Shown in pieces: positions 4,629 through 13,524 of a stretch of 21,603 nucleotides of DNA; position 1 is the stretch's first letter; the number at the start of each line of letters is the position of its first letter. Made by a program: the position numbers and the translations under genes. The notes beneath the pieces were generated by a model. That model was given only the letters and a program-made list of their open reading frames with translations, did not search any database and was not told the origin of the DNA. Source of the DNA: CAMDBL01 sp964498125 (GTDB lineage Bacteria > Pseudomonadota > Alphaproteobacteria > Rhizobiales > Hyphomicrobiaceae); assembly GCA_964498125.1 (NCBI GenBank), contig CAZCGE010000115.1, forward strand, positions 1 to 21,603, in the 5' to 3' direction.

Positions 4629-7600
4629 ATGGACGTGAAAGCAATCGGCGACGCGATCGGCAACGGGATCAGCGGGTTCACGGCTCTGCTGGCCTCCGGC
4701 TCCTGGATCGTCATCGCAACTCTGCTGCTCAGTTCAGCTTGGCTGTTGCGTTCGAGCACCGGCAAGCGCCTCACCAAGGGGCTGGAAGAGACCATGTTCT
4801 CCAACTGGCGCTTGGCGCTGTTGGGCGCAACGGGAATTGTGCTGTCGCTCGCCTCGGGCTGGACCACCTGGGACGGCATGCGCAATTTCACCAACGAGCC
4901 GTTGCTGTCGATGATGATCACGTTCGGCATCCAGGGTGTGATGCTGATCGTCGCCTGGCTGATCGGGGAGAGCTTCGCAACTGGCATGAGCCAGGGCGGT
5001 GCCGCGTCCAAGGCGGGTGGCATCGGCAGGTCGGCGCAAGCGATCGGCGGCGCGGTTTTCGGCACGATGTTGTTCATTGCGGCGATCGCGCTGCTGTTCC
5101 AGACCACCGGTCACGCCGATGTGCGGCAGATCGGTGCGACCGATATCGCCATGAGCAAATGGGCCGACAGGCTGCTCATCATGGTCGTCGGCGTTTCGCT
5201 CGTGGCGCTCTTCGTGCTCTATTCCGCCGGCGATCTGATCAAGCCTTATGTGCAAAGCTCGCGCATCATCATCAAGAATGCCGTGCTCTGGGTGATGTTT
5301 CTCGCCTGCATGGCGACGTCGGTGTTCTTCTCGTTCGACTCGCTGTTTACGGCGATTTTCCCGCAGAGCGAGCGCGTCCGCGCCGCCGAGCTGCGGGCGC
5401 AGAACCAAGTCGCCGGCATCATCGCCGACATCGGCACGACGATCCAGACCAAGCAGGCCCAGGAGTCCGAGGAGCTTTTTCGCAGCGATGGCTGGAAGGT
5501 CTACGATCGCAATCTCGGCGACCTTGCCCGGTCTTCGCAGGGCGCCGAGCGCGACATCGAGGCCTATTTCGTGCAGCAGATGGAGGCGCGCCGCAGCGGC
5601 ATCGCCCAGCAGCAGGAACGCATCGTTTCCGCGCAAAGCAGCCAAGCTGGCCTCAACTCCAAGAAGACGACGCTGACCGAGGAGGCCTCCCGCCTCAAAG
5701 GCGAGCGCCCATCGATCGCAGCCGACCTCACTGAAAAGAAAACCGAGCTCGATAATCGCTCCAAGTCCATCGACGAAAAGCGCGTCGAAGCGATGGCCGA
5801 GGACAAGGGCGTCGAAGGCACGGGCAAGGCCGGCCGGGGTCCGGTCTATCGCCAGCGCATGGATGAGTTGGCGAAGATGCAGGACTACGTCAAGATCCAG
5901 GACGACCGGGTTCGCGACGCCCAGAAACGGCTCAGCACCGTCGATTCGCGCATTGCCCAGATCGAGCGCGAGTTGGCCCAGACCGATGGCGACATCGCCA
6001 AGCTGACCGGCGAAGCGCAGACCGCCGAGCAGCGCATCAAGGTGGCGCAGGACAGCCGCACAGGCGAGGATCTGCCGAAAGTCGATCCAGCGCGCGTGCG
6101 GCTCGGCTTCGAAACCTCGCGGACCGATTTCCGGCAAGAGCCGACCGGCGAGCGGCTTACTCGCTTGCAACAGCTTTGCACGCAGTTGCATGGCGCGCTG
6201 TCGTCCGCACCGGCGACCAAGGATCGCGTGCGCGGCATCGACTGCGATCCCAAGACGGCGGTGGAAGCCGCCGCGCGTCTGTTTGCGCTGCACGACGGCC
6301 AGGAGGCATTCGCCAAGCAATGCGCCGGCGGTGACAAGCTGAACCAGCTTGCCACGGCAGATTCGCTGTTTGGCTTTGCCCGCAAGTGCTTAGCCGACAG
6401 CGGGCTGCCGTCCAAGGAAACCGATCAGTTACGCACCCGGATCAATTTCATCGAGCTTAATCGCGACGACAAGGCGCACCGTTTCGTCGTCACCTGGAAT
6501 GCGTTCCAGGACGGCAACCGGCTCGCCTACCTCGCCCTTGCCATCGCTATTGCCATCGACAGCCTCGTGTTCATGTCGGGCCTGTTCGGCGCCAATGCCG
6601 TGCGCTCGCCGTTGTCGGATGTGCCGAGCCTGAAGGCCAGGAGCGCCCAGCAGCTCGAAGCCTTCATCCGCAGCGCGCTCGGTGACGAGCATGAGCGTTA
6701 CGACAATGCGAAACTGCTGCTGCAGAACCTGCGACCCAGCGCCGACCCGGAGTACTCGCTCACCATCCGCCTGTCCGACCTCAATGCGATCGACGCGGAG
6801 CGGATCATTCCGATTCTCAATGCAGGCCGCGAGATCGGCGCCGTCGCGGTGCAGGATCAAGCCGATGAGCTGTATCTGGTGCGGGGCGAGCTGGCGCAAT
6901 TCCTGGCTACCTTCACCGAGAAAGAAGTGGCGCGCGATGCGGACGGCCCCAAGCGGCTGTCGCACAAGTCCACCCTGAGCGAGTTGGACAAGACCCTGCG
7001 CGTCGCCCTGCTGCCCGATGTCGGCGCCAATGCCGAGCTGGTCCTCGGCTTCATGCACCCCATCCGGGAGGATCGCGGCTTCATGGCCGAGATCCGCCTC
7101 CAGGATGTCGAGTGGCACGACAAACAGCAGGGGCGGCATGACCTGCGGATCGTGCGCAATGCGCTCAATGCCGGCGCCACCTTCGATCGCATTCAGCGCG
7201 TCGGCGACAATGCGGCGCACTATTATGTGCACGGCGATTTTTACAAGACACTGGTCCGTATCCGCGCCCGATTGCTGAGCACCACCAGCCAGCTGCCCAC
7301 TATCGCCGGCCCCGGCTCGGGCGGCGGGCCGCTGCATGGGGGCAGCATCCGCGATCGCATCGCCAGGCTCGGATCCGAACCTCCCACGGTGCAGATCGAA
7401 GACCGTCGGCCGGCACGCAAGTCAGGCCCGGCTCTCAAGCTCGGTGTGCCCGGGCAAATGCCGTGGGGGCCGGTCACCGCGGCAATCGCGGCCGATGCCG
7501 AAGAAAAGGCGCGGGATGCCGAGCAGGCTTATCTCACGTACTGGAGCGAGCTGGTCTCGGCTCTTGGCGTCAATCCGCAGCTTGCGCTGCAGCGGCTCGG

Positions 7601-8090
7601 CAAGGCCGAGGCCAGCGAGAACGCCATGGCAGCGTGGTCGCAGCTTACCGACCTGGCGCAAAAGAACCAGACGCTCAACGATCTGATCGAAGAGCATAAG
7701 GCCTCCCAGGAAGAACTGCTGCGCAACACCTATGCCCATCTTCGCGACCATGCCATCGGCGACCAAGCGCTGCTGGATGCGCTCGACGCGGCCGACGACA
7801 ACGTCGAGCGGCGGTTGCCGATCTTCATGCTGTTCCCCGAAAACGGGCTGCTTGATTATCTGATCATCAGCATCGAGCGCGCGGCCAGTTTCGACGATGG
7901 CTTGCAGGCCGATGAGCAGAAGCTGCTCGATGGCCTGCGCCGCGTGCGCACGGTGCTGCGCGAGGCGGATCTTTCCGATCCCCAGACCTGGAGACGGATC
8001 GGCAGCGCGCTGCAGACGGTCGCGGCCGAGCAATATGCGCAGCATGGCCGGCGGGCGCCCGGCACGGGCGGCAAGCGGATTATCAATTGA
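4629..8090 (+). CDS. Large multipass membrane protein with coiled coil, unknown function
   Basis: A 1153-residue protein that I cannot assign to a named family. ATG at 4629 is chosen because GGGAG stands eight bases before it. Counting from that ATG, about six hydrophobic segments lie at roughly 20-40, 61-78, 92-116, 138-159, 180-201 and 214-244. A long charged coiled coil follows at about 308-478, and one more membrane segment at about 629-652 (LAYLALAIAIAIDSLVFMSG). The soluble C-terminal half holds two similar domains: about 709-760 with IRLSDLNAIDAERI...LNAG...YLVRGELAQF, and 817-880 with IRLQDVEWHDKQQ...LNAG...YYVHGDFYKT. A Gly/Pro-rich linker (886-950) and a helical tail follow. The layout of membrane segments around a periplasmic or cytoplasmic coiled coil recalls DUF4407-type proteins, but homology is not shown. 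It stands alone between intergenic repeats and the Nudix gene. Confidence 0.9.
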   Translation: MDVKAIGDAIGNGISGFTALLASGSWIVIATLLLSSAWLLRSSTGKRLTKGLEETMFSNWRLALLGATGIVLSLASGWTTWDGMRNFTNEPLLSMMITFGIQGVMLIVAWLIGESFATGMSQGGAASKAGGIGRSAQAIGGAVFGTMLFIAAIALLFQTTGHADVRQIGATDIAMSKWADRLLIMVVGVSLVALFVLYSAGDLIKPYVQSSRIIIKNAVLWVMFLACMATSVFFSFDSLFTAIFPQSERVRAAELRAQNQVAGIIADIGTTIQTKQAQESEELFRSDGWKVYDRNLGDLARSSQGAERDIEAYFVQQMEARRSGIAQQQERIVSAQSSQAGLNSKKTTLTEEASRLKGERPSIAADLTEKKTELDNRSKSIDEKRVEAMAEDKGVEGTGKAGRGPVYRQRMDELAKMQDYVKIQDDRVRDAQKRLSTVDSRIAQIERELAQTDGDIAKLTGEAQTAEQRIKVAQDSRTGEDLPKVDPARVRLGFETSRTDFRQEPTGERLTRLQQLCTQLHGALSSAPATKDRVRGIDCDPKTAVEAAARLFALHDGQEAFAKQCAGGDKLNQLATADSLFGFARKCLADSGLPSKETDQLRTRINFIELNRDDKAHRFVVTWNAFQDGNRLAYLALAIAIAIDSLVFMSGLFGANAVRSPLSDVPSLKARSAQQLEAFIRSALGDEHERYDNAKLLLQNLRPSADPEYSLTIRLSDLNAIDAERIIPILNAGREIGAVAVQDQADELYLVRGELAQFLATFTEKEVARDADGPKRLSHKSTLSELDKTLRVALLPDVGANAELVLGFMHPIREDRGFMAEIRLQDVEWHDKQQGRHDLRIVRNALNAGATFDRIQRVGDNAAHYYVHGDFYKTLVRIRARLLSTTSQLPTIAGPGSGGGPLHGGSIRDRIARLGSEPPTVQIEDRRPARKSGPALKLGVPGQMPWGPVTAAIAADAEEKARDAEQAYLTYWSELVSALGVNPQLALQRLGKAEASENAMAAWSQLTDLAQKNQTLNDLIEEHKASQEELLRNTYAHLRDHAIGDQALLDALDAADDNVERRLPIFMLFPENGLLDYLIISIERAASFDDGLQADEQKLLDGLRRVRTVLREADLSDPQTWRRIGSALQTVAAEQYAQHGRRAPGTGGKRIIN

Positions 8091-8134
8091 ACCAATTGGT
8101 ATTGCGGAAGAAAACCGGCCAAGGCCCGATCTGA

Positions 8135-8151
8135 GCCGAGGCCGCCTCGGC
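8135..8151 (+). terminator. GC-rich hairpin after the large gene
   Basis: GCCGAGG-CCG-CCTCGGC can form a 7-bp stem with a 3-base loop 45 bp after the stop codon. There is no T-run after it, so terminator activity is uncertain. Confidence 0.25.
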
Positions 8152-8215
8152 GAACCGCCCGGGATGGTCGCGCCGGCCTTGCCAAGGTCAGCGGACTAGG
8201 CTCTATCTTCGCGGC

Positions 8216-8896
8216 ATGCGCCCTGCTTCGCCAGCCAACGATCAAAATGCCTTCAGCGAGCCGTGGTTTCGGGCGCGCGCGGCGGCAGTGCTGCACCGGG
8301 CCCCGTCTGACAGCCTTTTTGATGCCCGTACCGGCCGCAGCTGGGGGCCGAGCGACTTCGACCTCAATCCGGAAATGCTGGCCGAGTTCGGCGGCATGGA
8401 TCCGCCGCGGCCAGCCGCCGTTCTGGTCCCCATCGTCATGCGGGGGGAGCTGACCGTGCTGTTTACAGTGCGCACCGAGCACCTGGCGAGCCACGCCGGG
8501 CAGATCTCCTTTCCCGGCGGCAAGATCGACGAGGGCGACGCCGACGCCACCGCAACCGCGCTGCGCGAGGCCGAGGAGGAGATCGGCCTCGATCCGGCAC
8601 TGGTCGAGCCGCTCGGTTATCTCGACAGCTACCGCACGGGCACCGGCTACCGGATCAATCCTGTCGTGGCTCTGGTGCGGCCGGACTTCAGGCTCGAACT
8701 CAATGCCGGCGAGGTCGCCGAGGTGTTCGAAGCGCCTCTGTCGTTCCTGATGAACCCTGAAAACCACCAGTTGCATCAGCGTGAATGGCGCGGCCGGCAA
8801 AGGCATTACTATGCCATGGCCTTCGGCGAGCACTATATTTGGGGCGCCACCGCCGGCATGATCAAAAACCTGCAGACGAGATTGTTCCGATCATGA
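8216..8896 (+). CDS. CoA pyrophosphatase, Nudix family
   Basis: A 226-residue Nudix hydrolase of the NudL/YeaB (UPF0035) type, which cleaves CoA and related diphosphates to 3',5'-ADP and 4'-phosphopantetheine. The UPF0035 signature LFTVRTEHLASHAGQISFPG (82-101) runs into the Nudix box: G102, D108 in place of the first Glu as usual in this subfamily, and REAEEEIGL at 117-125, which carries the metal-binding glutamates. The length is normal. ATG at 8216 lies about 126 bases after the previous gene. The stop overlaps the ATG of the next gene (ATGA), and cca follows, a conserved order in Bradyrhizobium relatives as far as I recall. Confidence 0.92.
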   Translation: MRPASPANDQNAFSEPWFRARAAAVLHRAPSDSLFDARTGRSWGPSDFDLNPEMLAEFGGMDPPRPAAVLVPIVMRGELTVLFTVRTEHLASHAGQISFPGGKIDEGDADATATALREAEEEIGLDPALVEPLGYLDSYRTGTGYRINPVVALVRPDFRLELNAGEVAEVFEAPLSFLMNPENHQLHQREWRGRQRHYYAMAFGEHYIWGATAGMIKNLQTRLFRS

Positions 8897-9159
8897 TCCG
8901 CATTGTGCTGGAGAACGTCCTGCTTTTCCTGCTGCCCACGGCAATCTATTGCGCCTACCACTATGTCGCCCAGGGCGAGGGCCGGTCCGCAAGTCATACC
9001 ATCAACGAGGCGCCGCTGGTCTGGTTGTTCGTTGCCGGCGCGGCAATGGTTATCGCCACCCTGGTGGCATTCAGTCAGAGCAACGGCGGTCGGCCCGGTC
9101 AGGTCTATGAGCCCCCTGTGATGAAGGACGGTCGCATCGAGCCGGGGCGCATCAAGTAA
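8893..9159 (+). CDS. DUF6111-like small membrane protein
   Basis: An 88-residue protein with two predicted membrane helices, about 4-24 (IVLENVLLFLLPTAIYCAYH) and 42-61 (LVWLFVAGAAMVIATLVAFS). The C-terminal soluble tail ends PPVMKDGRIEPGRIK. The start codon overlaps the Nudix stop, so the frame that opens earlier at 8785 is not the real start. It matches the small DUF6111 proteins found between a Nudix gene and cca in Rhizobiales. Its function is unknown and the context suggests only co-expression. Confidence 0.8.
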   Translation: MIRIVLENVLLFLLPTAIYCAYHYVAQGEGRSASHTINEAPLVWLFVAGAAMVIATLVAFSQSNGGRPGQVYEPPVMKDGRIEPGRIK

Positions 9160-9172
9160 GGATCGCCGCTGC

Positions 9173-10438
9173 ATGCCTTCGACCGGTCCACCACCCGCAA
9201 TGCCACCGGTCTTGGCCGGCGCGGCGTGGCTCGTGCGCGATGAAACGCAGGCGGTCTTTCAGGCCATCACTGCCGCGGGCTTTGCCGCGCGCGTCGTTGG
9301 CGGCGCCGTGCGCAACGCGCTGCTCGGCCTGCCGGTCACGGACATCGACTTCGCCACCACCGCGCCGCCAGAGGAGGTGATGGCGCTGGCGCCGCAGGCC
9401 GGCCTGACCGCGATGCCGACCGGCATTGCGCACGGTACTGTCACCGTCATCGCCGGGCACGTCCCTTTCGAGGTGACCACGTTGCGCCAGGATGTGGAGA
9501 CCTTCGGTCGGCATGCGCGCGTCGCCTTCACCGAGGACTGGGCGGCGGATGCCCGGCGGCGCGATTTCACGATCAACGCGCTTTATTGCGATGCCAAGGG
9601 TGAGGTCGCCGATCCACTCGGTTGCTACCGGGATATCGTCGCCGGCCGCGTGCGCTTCATTGGCGATGCCGCGGCGCGCATCCGCGAGGATTATCTGCGC
9701 ATTCTGAGATTCTTCAGGTTTCACGCCCAGTTCGGCAGCGGCGAGATCGATGTGATCGGCCTGGATGCCTGCGTGCGGGAACGGCAGGGCTTGCAGCAAC
9801 TTTCGGGGGAGCGCATTCGCGCCGAGCTCATCAAGCTGCTGGCCGCGCCCGGTGCGGCAGCCAGTGTGTTGGCGATGGCTGAGCACGGCATCGCGTCGAT
9901 CGTACTGGGGGGGGCGCCCGACAGCGCCGTGTTTGGTCATCTGTGCGAAATCGAACGCGCGGTGGGCCGTCCGCCCGATCCGATCCTGCGGCTCGCGGCT
10001 CTGGCACGGCCTGCTGCCAGCGCGGCCGCGCTGAAGTCACGACTGCGTCTTGCCTCGGTCGAGGCGGCCCGTCTCGAGCGGCTGGTGACTGACATCGCGG
10101 GGCTGGGACGGTCGATGTCGGAAAGTGACGTCAAGGCCGCCATCTACCGCCAGGGTGCGAGCGCCTTTACGGATGCGGCGTTGCTGGCCTGGGCACGCTC
10201 GGCCGAGCCTGCCGGCGATCCAGCTTGGCGCGCCCTGGTTGACCTGGCGCAGGTGTGGCGGTCGCCTGTCCTGCCCGTACGTGGCGCCGATCTCGTGCAA
10301 CGGGGGGTAGAGCCGGGGCCAAAGGTCGGGCGTATACTGGCGGCGCTTGAAGGCTGGTGGATCGCCGAGGGGTTTCCGCACGAGCCGGCGCGCGTGGAGG
10401 CCAAGCTCGCCGAGCTGCTGCGCACCGCCGGCGCGTAA
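9173..10438 (+). CDS. cca: CCA tRNA nucleotidyltransferase
   Basis: A 421-residue class II nucleotidyltransferase that adds or repairs the 3' CCA end of tRNAs using CTP and ATP. The catalytic motif GGAVRNALLGLPVTDIDFAT (43-62) carries Asp57 and Asp59. RRRDFTINALY (127-137) and the following DPLGCYRDI and EDYLRILRFFRF motifs form the rest of the class II head and neck, including the template for base selection. The C-terminal body is helical. Because poly(A) polymerase I shares this fold, the assignment depends on the alphaproteobacterial length and context. ATG at 9173 follows the DUF6111 gene by 13 bases, so the three genes probably form one operon. Confidence 0.92.
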   Translation: MPSTGPPPAMPPVLAGAAWLVRDETQAVFQAITAAGFAARVVGGAVRNALLGLPVTDIDFATTAPPEEVMALAPQAGLTAMPTGIAHGTVTVIAGHVPFEVTTLRQDVETFGRHARVAFTEDWAADARRRDFTINALYCDAKGEVADPLGCYRDIVAGRVRFIGDAAARIREDYLRILRFFRFHAQFGSGEIDVIGLDACVRERQGLQQLSGERIRAELIKLLAAPGAAASVLAMAEHGIASIVLGGAPDSAVFGHLCEIERAVGRPPDPILRLAALARPAASAAALKSRLRLASVEAARLERLVTDIAGLGRSMSESDVKAAIYRQGASAFTDAALLAWARSAEPAGDPAWRALVDLAQVWRSPVLPVRGADLVQRGVEPGPKVGRILAALEGWWIAEGFPHEPARVEAKLAELLRTAGA

Positions 10439-10442
10439 CCAA

Positions 10443-10456
10443 CGCAAGCGCTTGCG
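10443..10456. repeat. 14-bp perfect palindrome after cca
   Basis: CGCAAGCGCTTGCG lies five bases after the cca stop codon. There is no T-run beyond it; it may be a weak transcript-end hairpin or chance. Confidence 0.4.
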
Positions 10457-10626
10457 CTTCCCTTGCTCGAGAACAGGTACTAAACTGTGCCCAGAATTCG
10501 GCGGGGGCATCCACCGGGCTAATCCTGCTCATGAAGATGATGCCGGGACCGGTGCCGTGTCGGCGAACCATGGTAGGTCGCTGGCCAACGACGACGTGCT
10601 GCAGACGTGGATGGTGAGGAGTTGTC

Positions 10627-10875
10627 ATGCGTATCGGCGGGGATCGGGACCTGGTGGCGGCGGAGCGCGAGCGTTCCCTGCGTCTCGTTCAAGTCACGCT
10701 TGGTGCTCTCGCCCTGATGTCGCTGATCGTGGGACTTGGAATCCATGCCGTATCGGGGCGCATCGGCGTGCCCGAGGACATAGCTAGAATCGTGGCGTCG
10801 GCCTTCCTGGCGGCGGCCATTGCCGATGCGATTGCGCTCTATCTGTGGGAGCGCTTGTTTCGCGAACGAATGTAA
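10627..10875 (+). CDS. Small two-helix membrane protein, unknown
   Basis: An 82-residue protein with a charged N-terminus (MRIGGDRDLVAAERERS) and two hydrophobic helices at about 20-44 (VQVTLGALALMSLIVGLGIH onward) and 57-73 (VASAFLAAAIADAIALYLWE). It ends RLFRERM. GAGGAG lies about seven bases before the ATG, a strong ribosome binding site that supports a real gene. I do not recognise a family. The gene converges with mntH, whose stop lies 61 bp away. Confidence 0.75.
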   Translation: MRIGGDRDLVAAERERSLRLVQVTLGALALMSLIVGLGIHAVSGRIGVPEDIARIVASAFLAAAIADAIALYLWERLFRERM

Positions 10876-10936
10876 AATCGGCCGCGGAGACGTTCCCTCG
10901 TGGCCTGGGCCAAGCGGCACATTCAAGGTTCCGGCA

Positions 10937-12298
10937 TCAGCGCCCCAGCCATTCCGTTGACACGTCCCAGAGCAGCTTGGTGTTCAGGGCGATGATGATC
11001 GCGGCGACAACCACCGCCATGGCCGTCAGCCACTTCGGCGCCACCAGCTCACCGAGCTTTGCCCGGTCGGCGGTCATGATGACCAGCGGCACGATGGCAA
11101 AAGGCAGCTGCAGGCTGAGGATCACCTGCGACAGGATCAGCAGTTTGGCCGCCTGGCTCTCGCCGGCGATAAGGGTAACGAAAATCGCAGGTACGATCGC
11201 CACCATGCGCGTCACCAGCCGGCGCAGCCAGGCCGCCAGCCTGATGTCGATGAAGCCCTCCATCACCACCTGACCGGCCATGGTCGCCGTCACCGTCGAG
11301 TTCATGCCGCAGCACAGCAGCGCGATGCCAAACAGCGTCGGGGCGATGGCGGAACCGAGCAGCGGCGAAAGCAGTGTATGCGCCTGTTGCAGATCCTCCA
11401 CCCCGGTGTTGCCAGATTTGTTGAAGGTGGCGGCGGCAAGGATCAGGATGGAAGCGTTGATGGTCAGCGCGAACATCAGCGCAATGGTGGAGTCGAGGGT
11501 GGCGAATTTCAACGCCTCGCGTTTCTCGGGCAAACTGTGGCCGAAATCGCGAGTCTGCACGATCGCGGAGTGCAGGTAGAGATTGTGCGGCATGACCGTG
11601 GCGCCGATGATGCCCAGCGCCAAATACAGCATGTCGGGATTGGTGACGATGTCGGTGGTTGGCGCGAACCCCTTGATCACTCCGGCCCAGTCCGGCCGGG
11701 CCATGGCGATTTGCACGACGAAGCACAGCGCAATCACGCCGAGCAGCGTGATGATGAAGGCCTCGATCCAGCGGAAGCCCTTGTTCTGCAGATAGAGGAT
11801 GAGGAAAACATCGAGTGCGGTGATGATGATGCCGATCTCGAGCGGGATGCCAAAGAGCAGCTGCAGGCCGATCGCCGTGCCGATCACTTCGGCCAGATCC
11901 GTGGCGCAAATGGCAAGTTCGGCCAGCAGCCAAAGGGGCCATGCGACCCAGCGCGGAAAGGCATCACGGCAGGCCTGTGCCAGATCTCGACCCGAGCCGA
12001 TAGCCAAGCGCGCGCACAGCGACTGCAAAATGATCGCCATGATGTTGGAAAGCAGGGCGATGGTGAGCAGCGCGTACCCGAATTTTGAGCCACCAGCCAG
12101 CGAGGTCGCCCAATTGCCGGGGTCCATGTACCCGACGGCCACCAGGTAGCCTGGGCCCATGAATGCCAAGAAACGACGCCAGGGGGGTGCCCCAATAGCA
12201 ACCGGAATAGAGCGGAATACCTCGATCAGTGACGGCTTGTCGCGCTCCCGCCGCCATCCAGACAATTGGCTATCGGCGTCTTCGACCTTATCCTGCAC
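10937..12298 (-). CDS. mntH: Nramp-family divalent metal transporter (MntH)
   Basis: A 453-residue inner-membrane proton-coupled importer of Mn2+ (and Fe2+). The two family signatures are present: DPGNWAT in the first helix (Asp59, Asn62 of the metal site) and MPHNLYLHSA in helix six (236-245, Met236 metal ligand, His238 proton path). Eleven or twelve membrane helices are visible. GTG at 12298 is chosen because a perfect AGGAGG (12305-12310 complement) stands six bases before it. The open frame extends 15 codons further but crosses that ribosome binding site. Upstream lies a Mur-box-like dyad overlapping the promoter, which fits manganese-dependent repression known for alphaproteobacterial mntH. 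Confidence 0.93.
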   Translation of the reverse strand: MQDKVEDADSQLSGWRRERDKPSLIEVFRSIPVAIGAPPWRRFLAFMGPGYLVAVGYMDPGNWATSLAGGSKFGYALLTIALLSNIMAIILQSLCARLAIGSGRDLAQACRDAFPRWVAWPLWLLAELAICATDLAEVIGTAIGLQLLFGIPLEIGIIITALDVFLILYLQNKGFRWIEAFIITLLGVIALCFVVQIAMARPDWAGVIKGFAPTTDIVTNPDMLYLALGIIGATVMPHNLYLHSAIVQTRDFGHSLPEKREALKFATLDSTIALMFALTINASILILAAATFNKSGNTGVEDLQQAHTLLSPLLGSAIAPTLFGIALLCCGMNSTVTATMAGQVVMEGFIDIRLAAWLRRLVTRMVAIVPAIFVTLIAGESQAAKLLILSQVILSLQLPFAIVPLVIMTADRAKLGELVAPKWLTAMAVVVAAIIIALNTKLLWDVSTEWLGR

Positions 12299-12341
12299 GC
12301 ACCACCTCCTGCGGGCTACCCCAGATCCGTGCCCGAGTCGC

Positions 12342-12371
12342 ATTTTAGTTGCGAATAATTAGCATTTGCAA
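12342..12371 (-). promoter_or_regulatory. mntH promoter with Mur-box-like operator
   Basis: On the minus strand TTGCAA (12366-12371) and TAAAAT (12342-12347) are 18 bp apart, giving a start near 12335 and a leader of about 37 bases. The dyad TTGCGAAT (12349-12356) with ATTTGCAA (12364-12371) covers the -35 box and spacer. It resembles the TTGCAAAT-type half sites of Mur (manganese-sensing Fur) operators in Rhizobiales. Confidence 0.6.
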
Positions 12372-12620
12372 GAGAAACGAAGACTTACCCTCGCTCGACC
12401 GCACGATAGGGGGACTATGTCGAAGACACAACACCGCCGATAGTGATTGCCGATAGGCGTTGTGAGGAGGGCACCATTGCCCATCCAGCCCTTCGCCGCC
12501 GCACCACAGCCATGCCGCCGTAAGGCCGCCGAAAGGGTTGTCTCGCGCAAGCATTTGGCTATGCTTCCAATATAGCTCCAAGGAATTTGGGGCTGAGATC
12601 GCAGCCTTCGAGGAAAACCG
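12372..12620. other. Divergent intergenic region mntH / two-repeat protein gene
   Basis: The gap between the two divergent start codons is about 320 bases. Apart from the mntH promoter, only the repeated heptamer CCGATAG (two copies near 12437-12457) is noticed. Open frames here have no support. Confidence 0.4.
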
Positions 12621-13436
12621 ATGAGCGCGCACCCTGCGTCCACAATCGTCGTACTCGACAGCATCACGCACGTGAAGCCGGAGCACGCCGGCAAAGTCGT
12701 CGTCGCCGGCTCGCACGGTGGCGCCTATGCCGCGTATCTGGCCGCGGCCGGGCACGTGGCGGCGATCATCCTGAATGATGCCGGCGTCGGTCGTGACAAT
12801 GCCGGCGTGGCCTGCCTCGCGTATTTCGATGCCATCGATGGCGCCTGCTGCACGGTCGGCCATATGTCGGCGCGCATCGGCGACGGCCAGGACATGATGG
12901 CGGGCGGCATCGTCACCGGCGCCAACAAGGAGGCTGCCAGGCTGGGCTGCGAGGTCGGCCAGCGCTGCGCCGATGCCGCCGAGCTGCTGCGCGCCGCCAG
13001 CCCCCCGACCAAGGCTTACGAACGGCATGAAGAATCGCGTTTTCTCTTGCAGGACGGCGCGGTCAAGGTGTGGGGCATCGATAGCGTCTCGCTGATCCGG
13101 CCCGAGGACAATGGCACGATCGTCATCGCCGGCTCGCATGGCGCCACGCTCGGCGGCAAGCCGGAGACCGCACTCAAATATCCAGCTCTTGCCGCGGTTT
13201 TTCACGACGCCGGCATCGGCAAAGACAACAACGGCATCTCGCGGCTGCCGGCGCTGGATCCGCGCGGCATCGCGGCGGCAACCGTCGCCGCCGACAGCGC
13301 CCGCATCGGCGACGCCCGCTCGATGTGGGAGACTGGGCGCTTGTCAGTCGTCAACGACACGGCGAAAAGCTGGGGCATCAAGGTCGGCATGAGCGTGCCG
13401 GAATTCGCCGAGAAGGCAATTGGCAGTAGGCAGTAG
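12621..13436 (+). CDS. Unrecognised two-repeat protein next to a ThDP enzyme
   Basis: A 271-residue soluble protein made of two similar domains, residues about 10-122 and 147-265. Each carries VVVAGSHGGAYA or IVIAGSHGATLG, then AIILNDAGVGRDNAGV or AVFHDAGIGKDNNGIS, then MSARIGDGQDM or DSARIGDARSM. The Gly-Ser-His-Gly and DAG.G.DN motifs are repeated so exactly that they are probably the functional sites, one per repeat. I do not know a named family. ATG at 12621 follows GAGGA by six bases. The last codons and the TAG stop lie inside the GGCAGTA repeat, so the native C-terminus has probably been altered. It precedes a ThDP-dependent enzyme by 88 bp, which suggests joint action on one pathway. 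Confidence 0.85.
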   Translation: MSAHPASTIVVLDSITHVKPEHAGKVVVAGSHGGAYAAYLAAAGHVAAIILNDAGVGRDNAGVACLAYFDAIDGACCTVGHMSARIGDGQDMMAGGIVTGANKEAARLGCEVGQRCADAAELLRAASPPTKAYERHEESRFLLQDGAVKVWGIDSVSLIRPEDNGTIVIAGSHGATLGGKPETALKYPALAAVFHDAGIGKDNNGISRLPALDPRGIAAATVAADSARIGDARSMWETGRLSVVNDTAKSWGIKVGMSVPEFAEKAIGSRQ

Positions 13437-13500
13437 GCAGTAGGCAGTCGGGCGTAACGTGGCGAATCCGCCTATTGCCCACTGCCTATTGCCTACTGCC
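13422..13500. repeat. GGCAGTA heptamer array with inverted counterpart
   Basis: GGCAGTA is repeated three times plus six bases at 13422-13448. The complementary series (ACTGCCTATTGCCTACTGCC) occupies 13481-13500. The two could fold into a long hairpin with a 32-base loop between the two genes. The array supplies the stop codon of the gene on its left. Confidence 0.85.
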
Positions 13501-13524
13501 TCTTCAAAACACAGAGGAACCGAC

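Noticed and set aside
4734..6320. 528-codon minus-strand frame
   Set aside because: Antisense shadow of the large membrane protein gene; composition is typical of reverse-frame GC-rich DNA.
13422..13500. CRISPR array suggested by short regular repeats
   Set aside because: The heptamers are directly adjacent without spacers and have an inverted counterpart; no cas gene is present.
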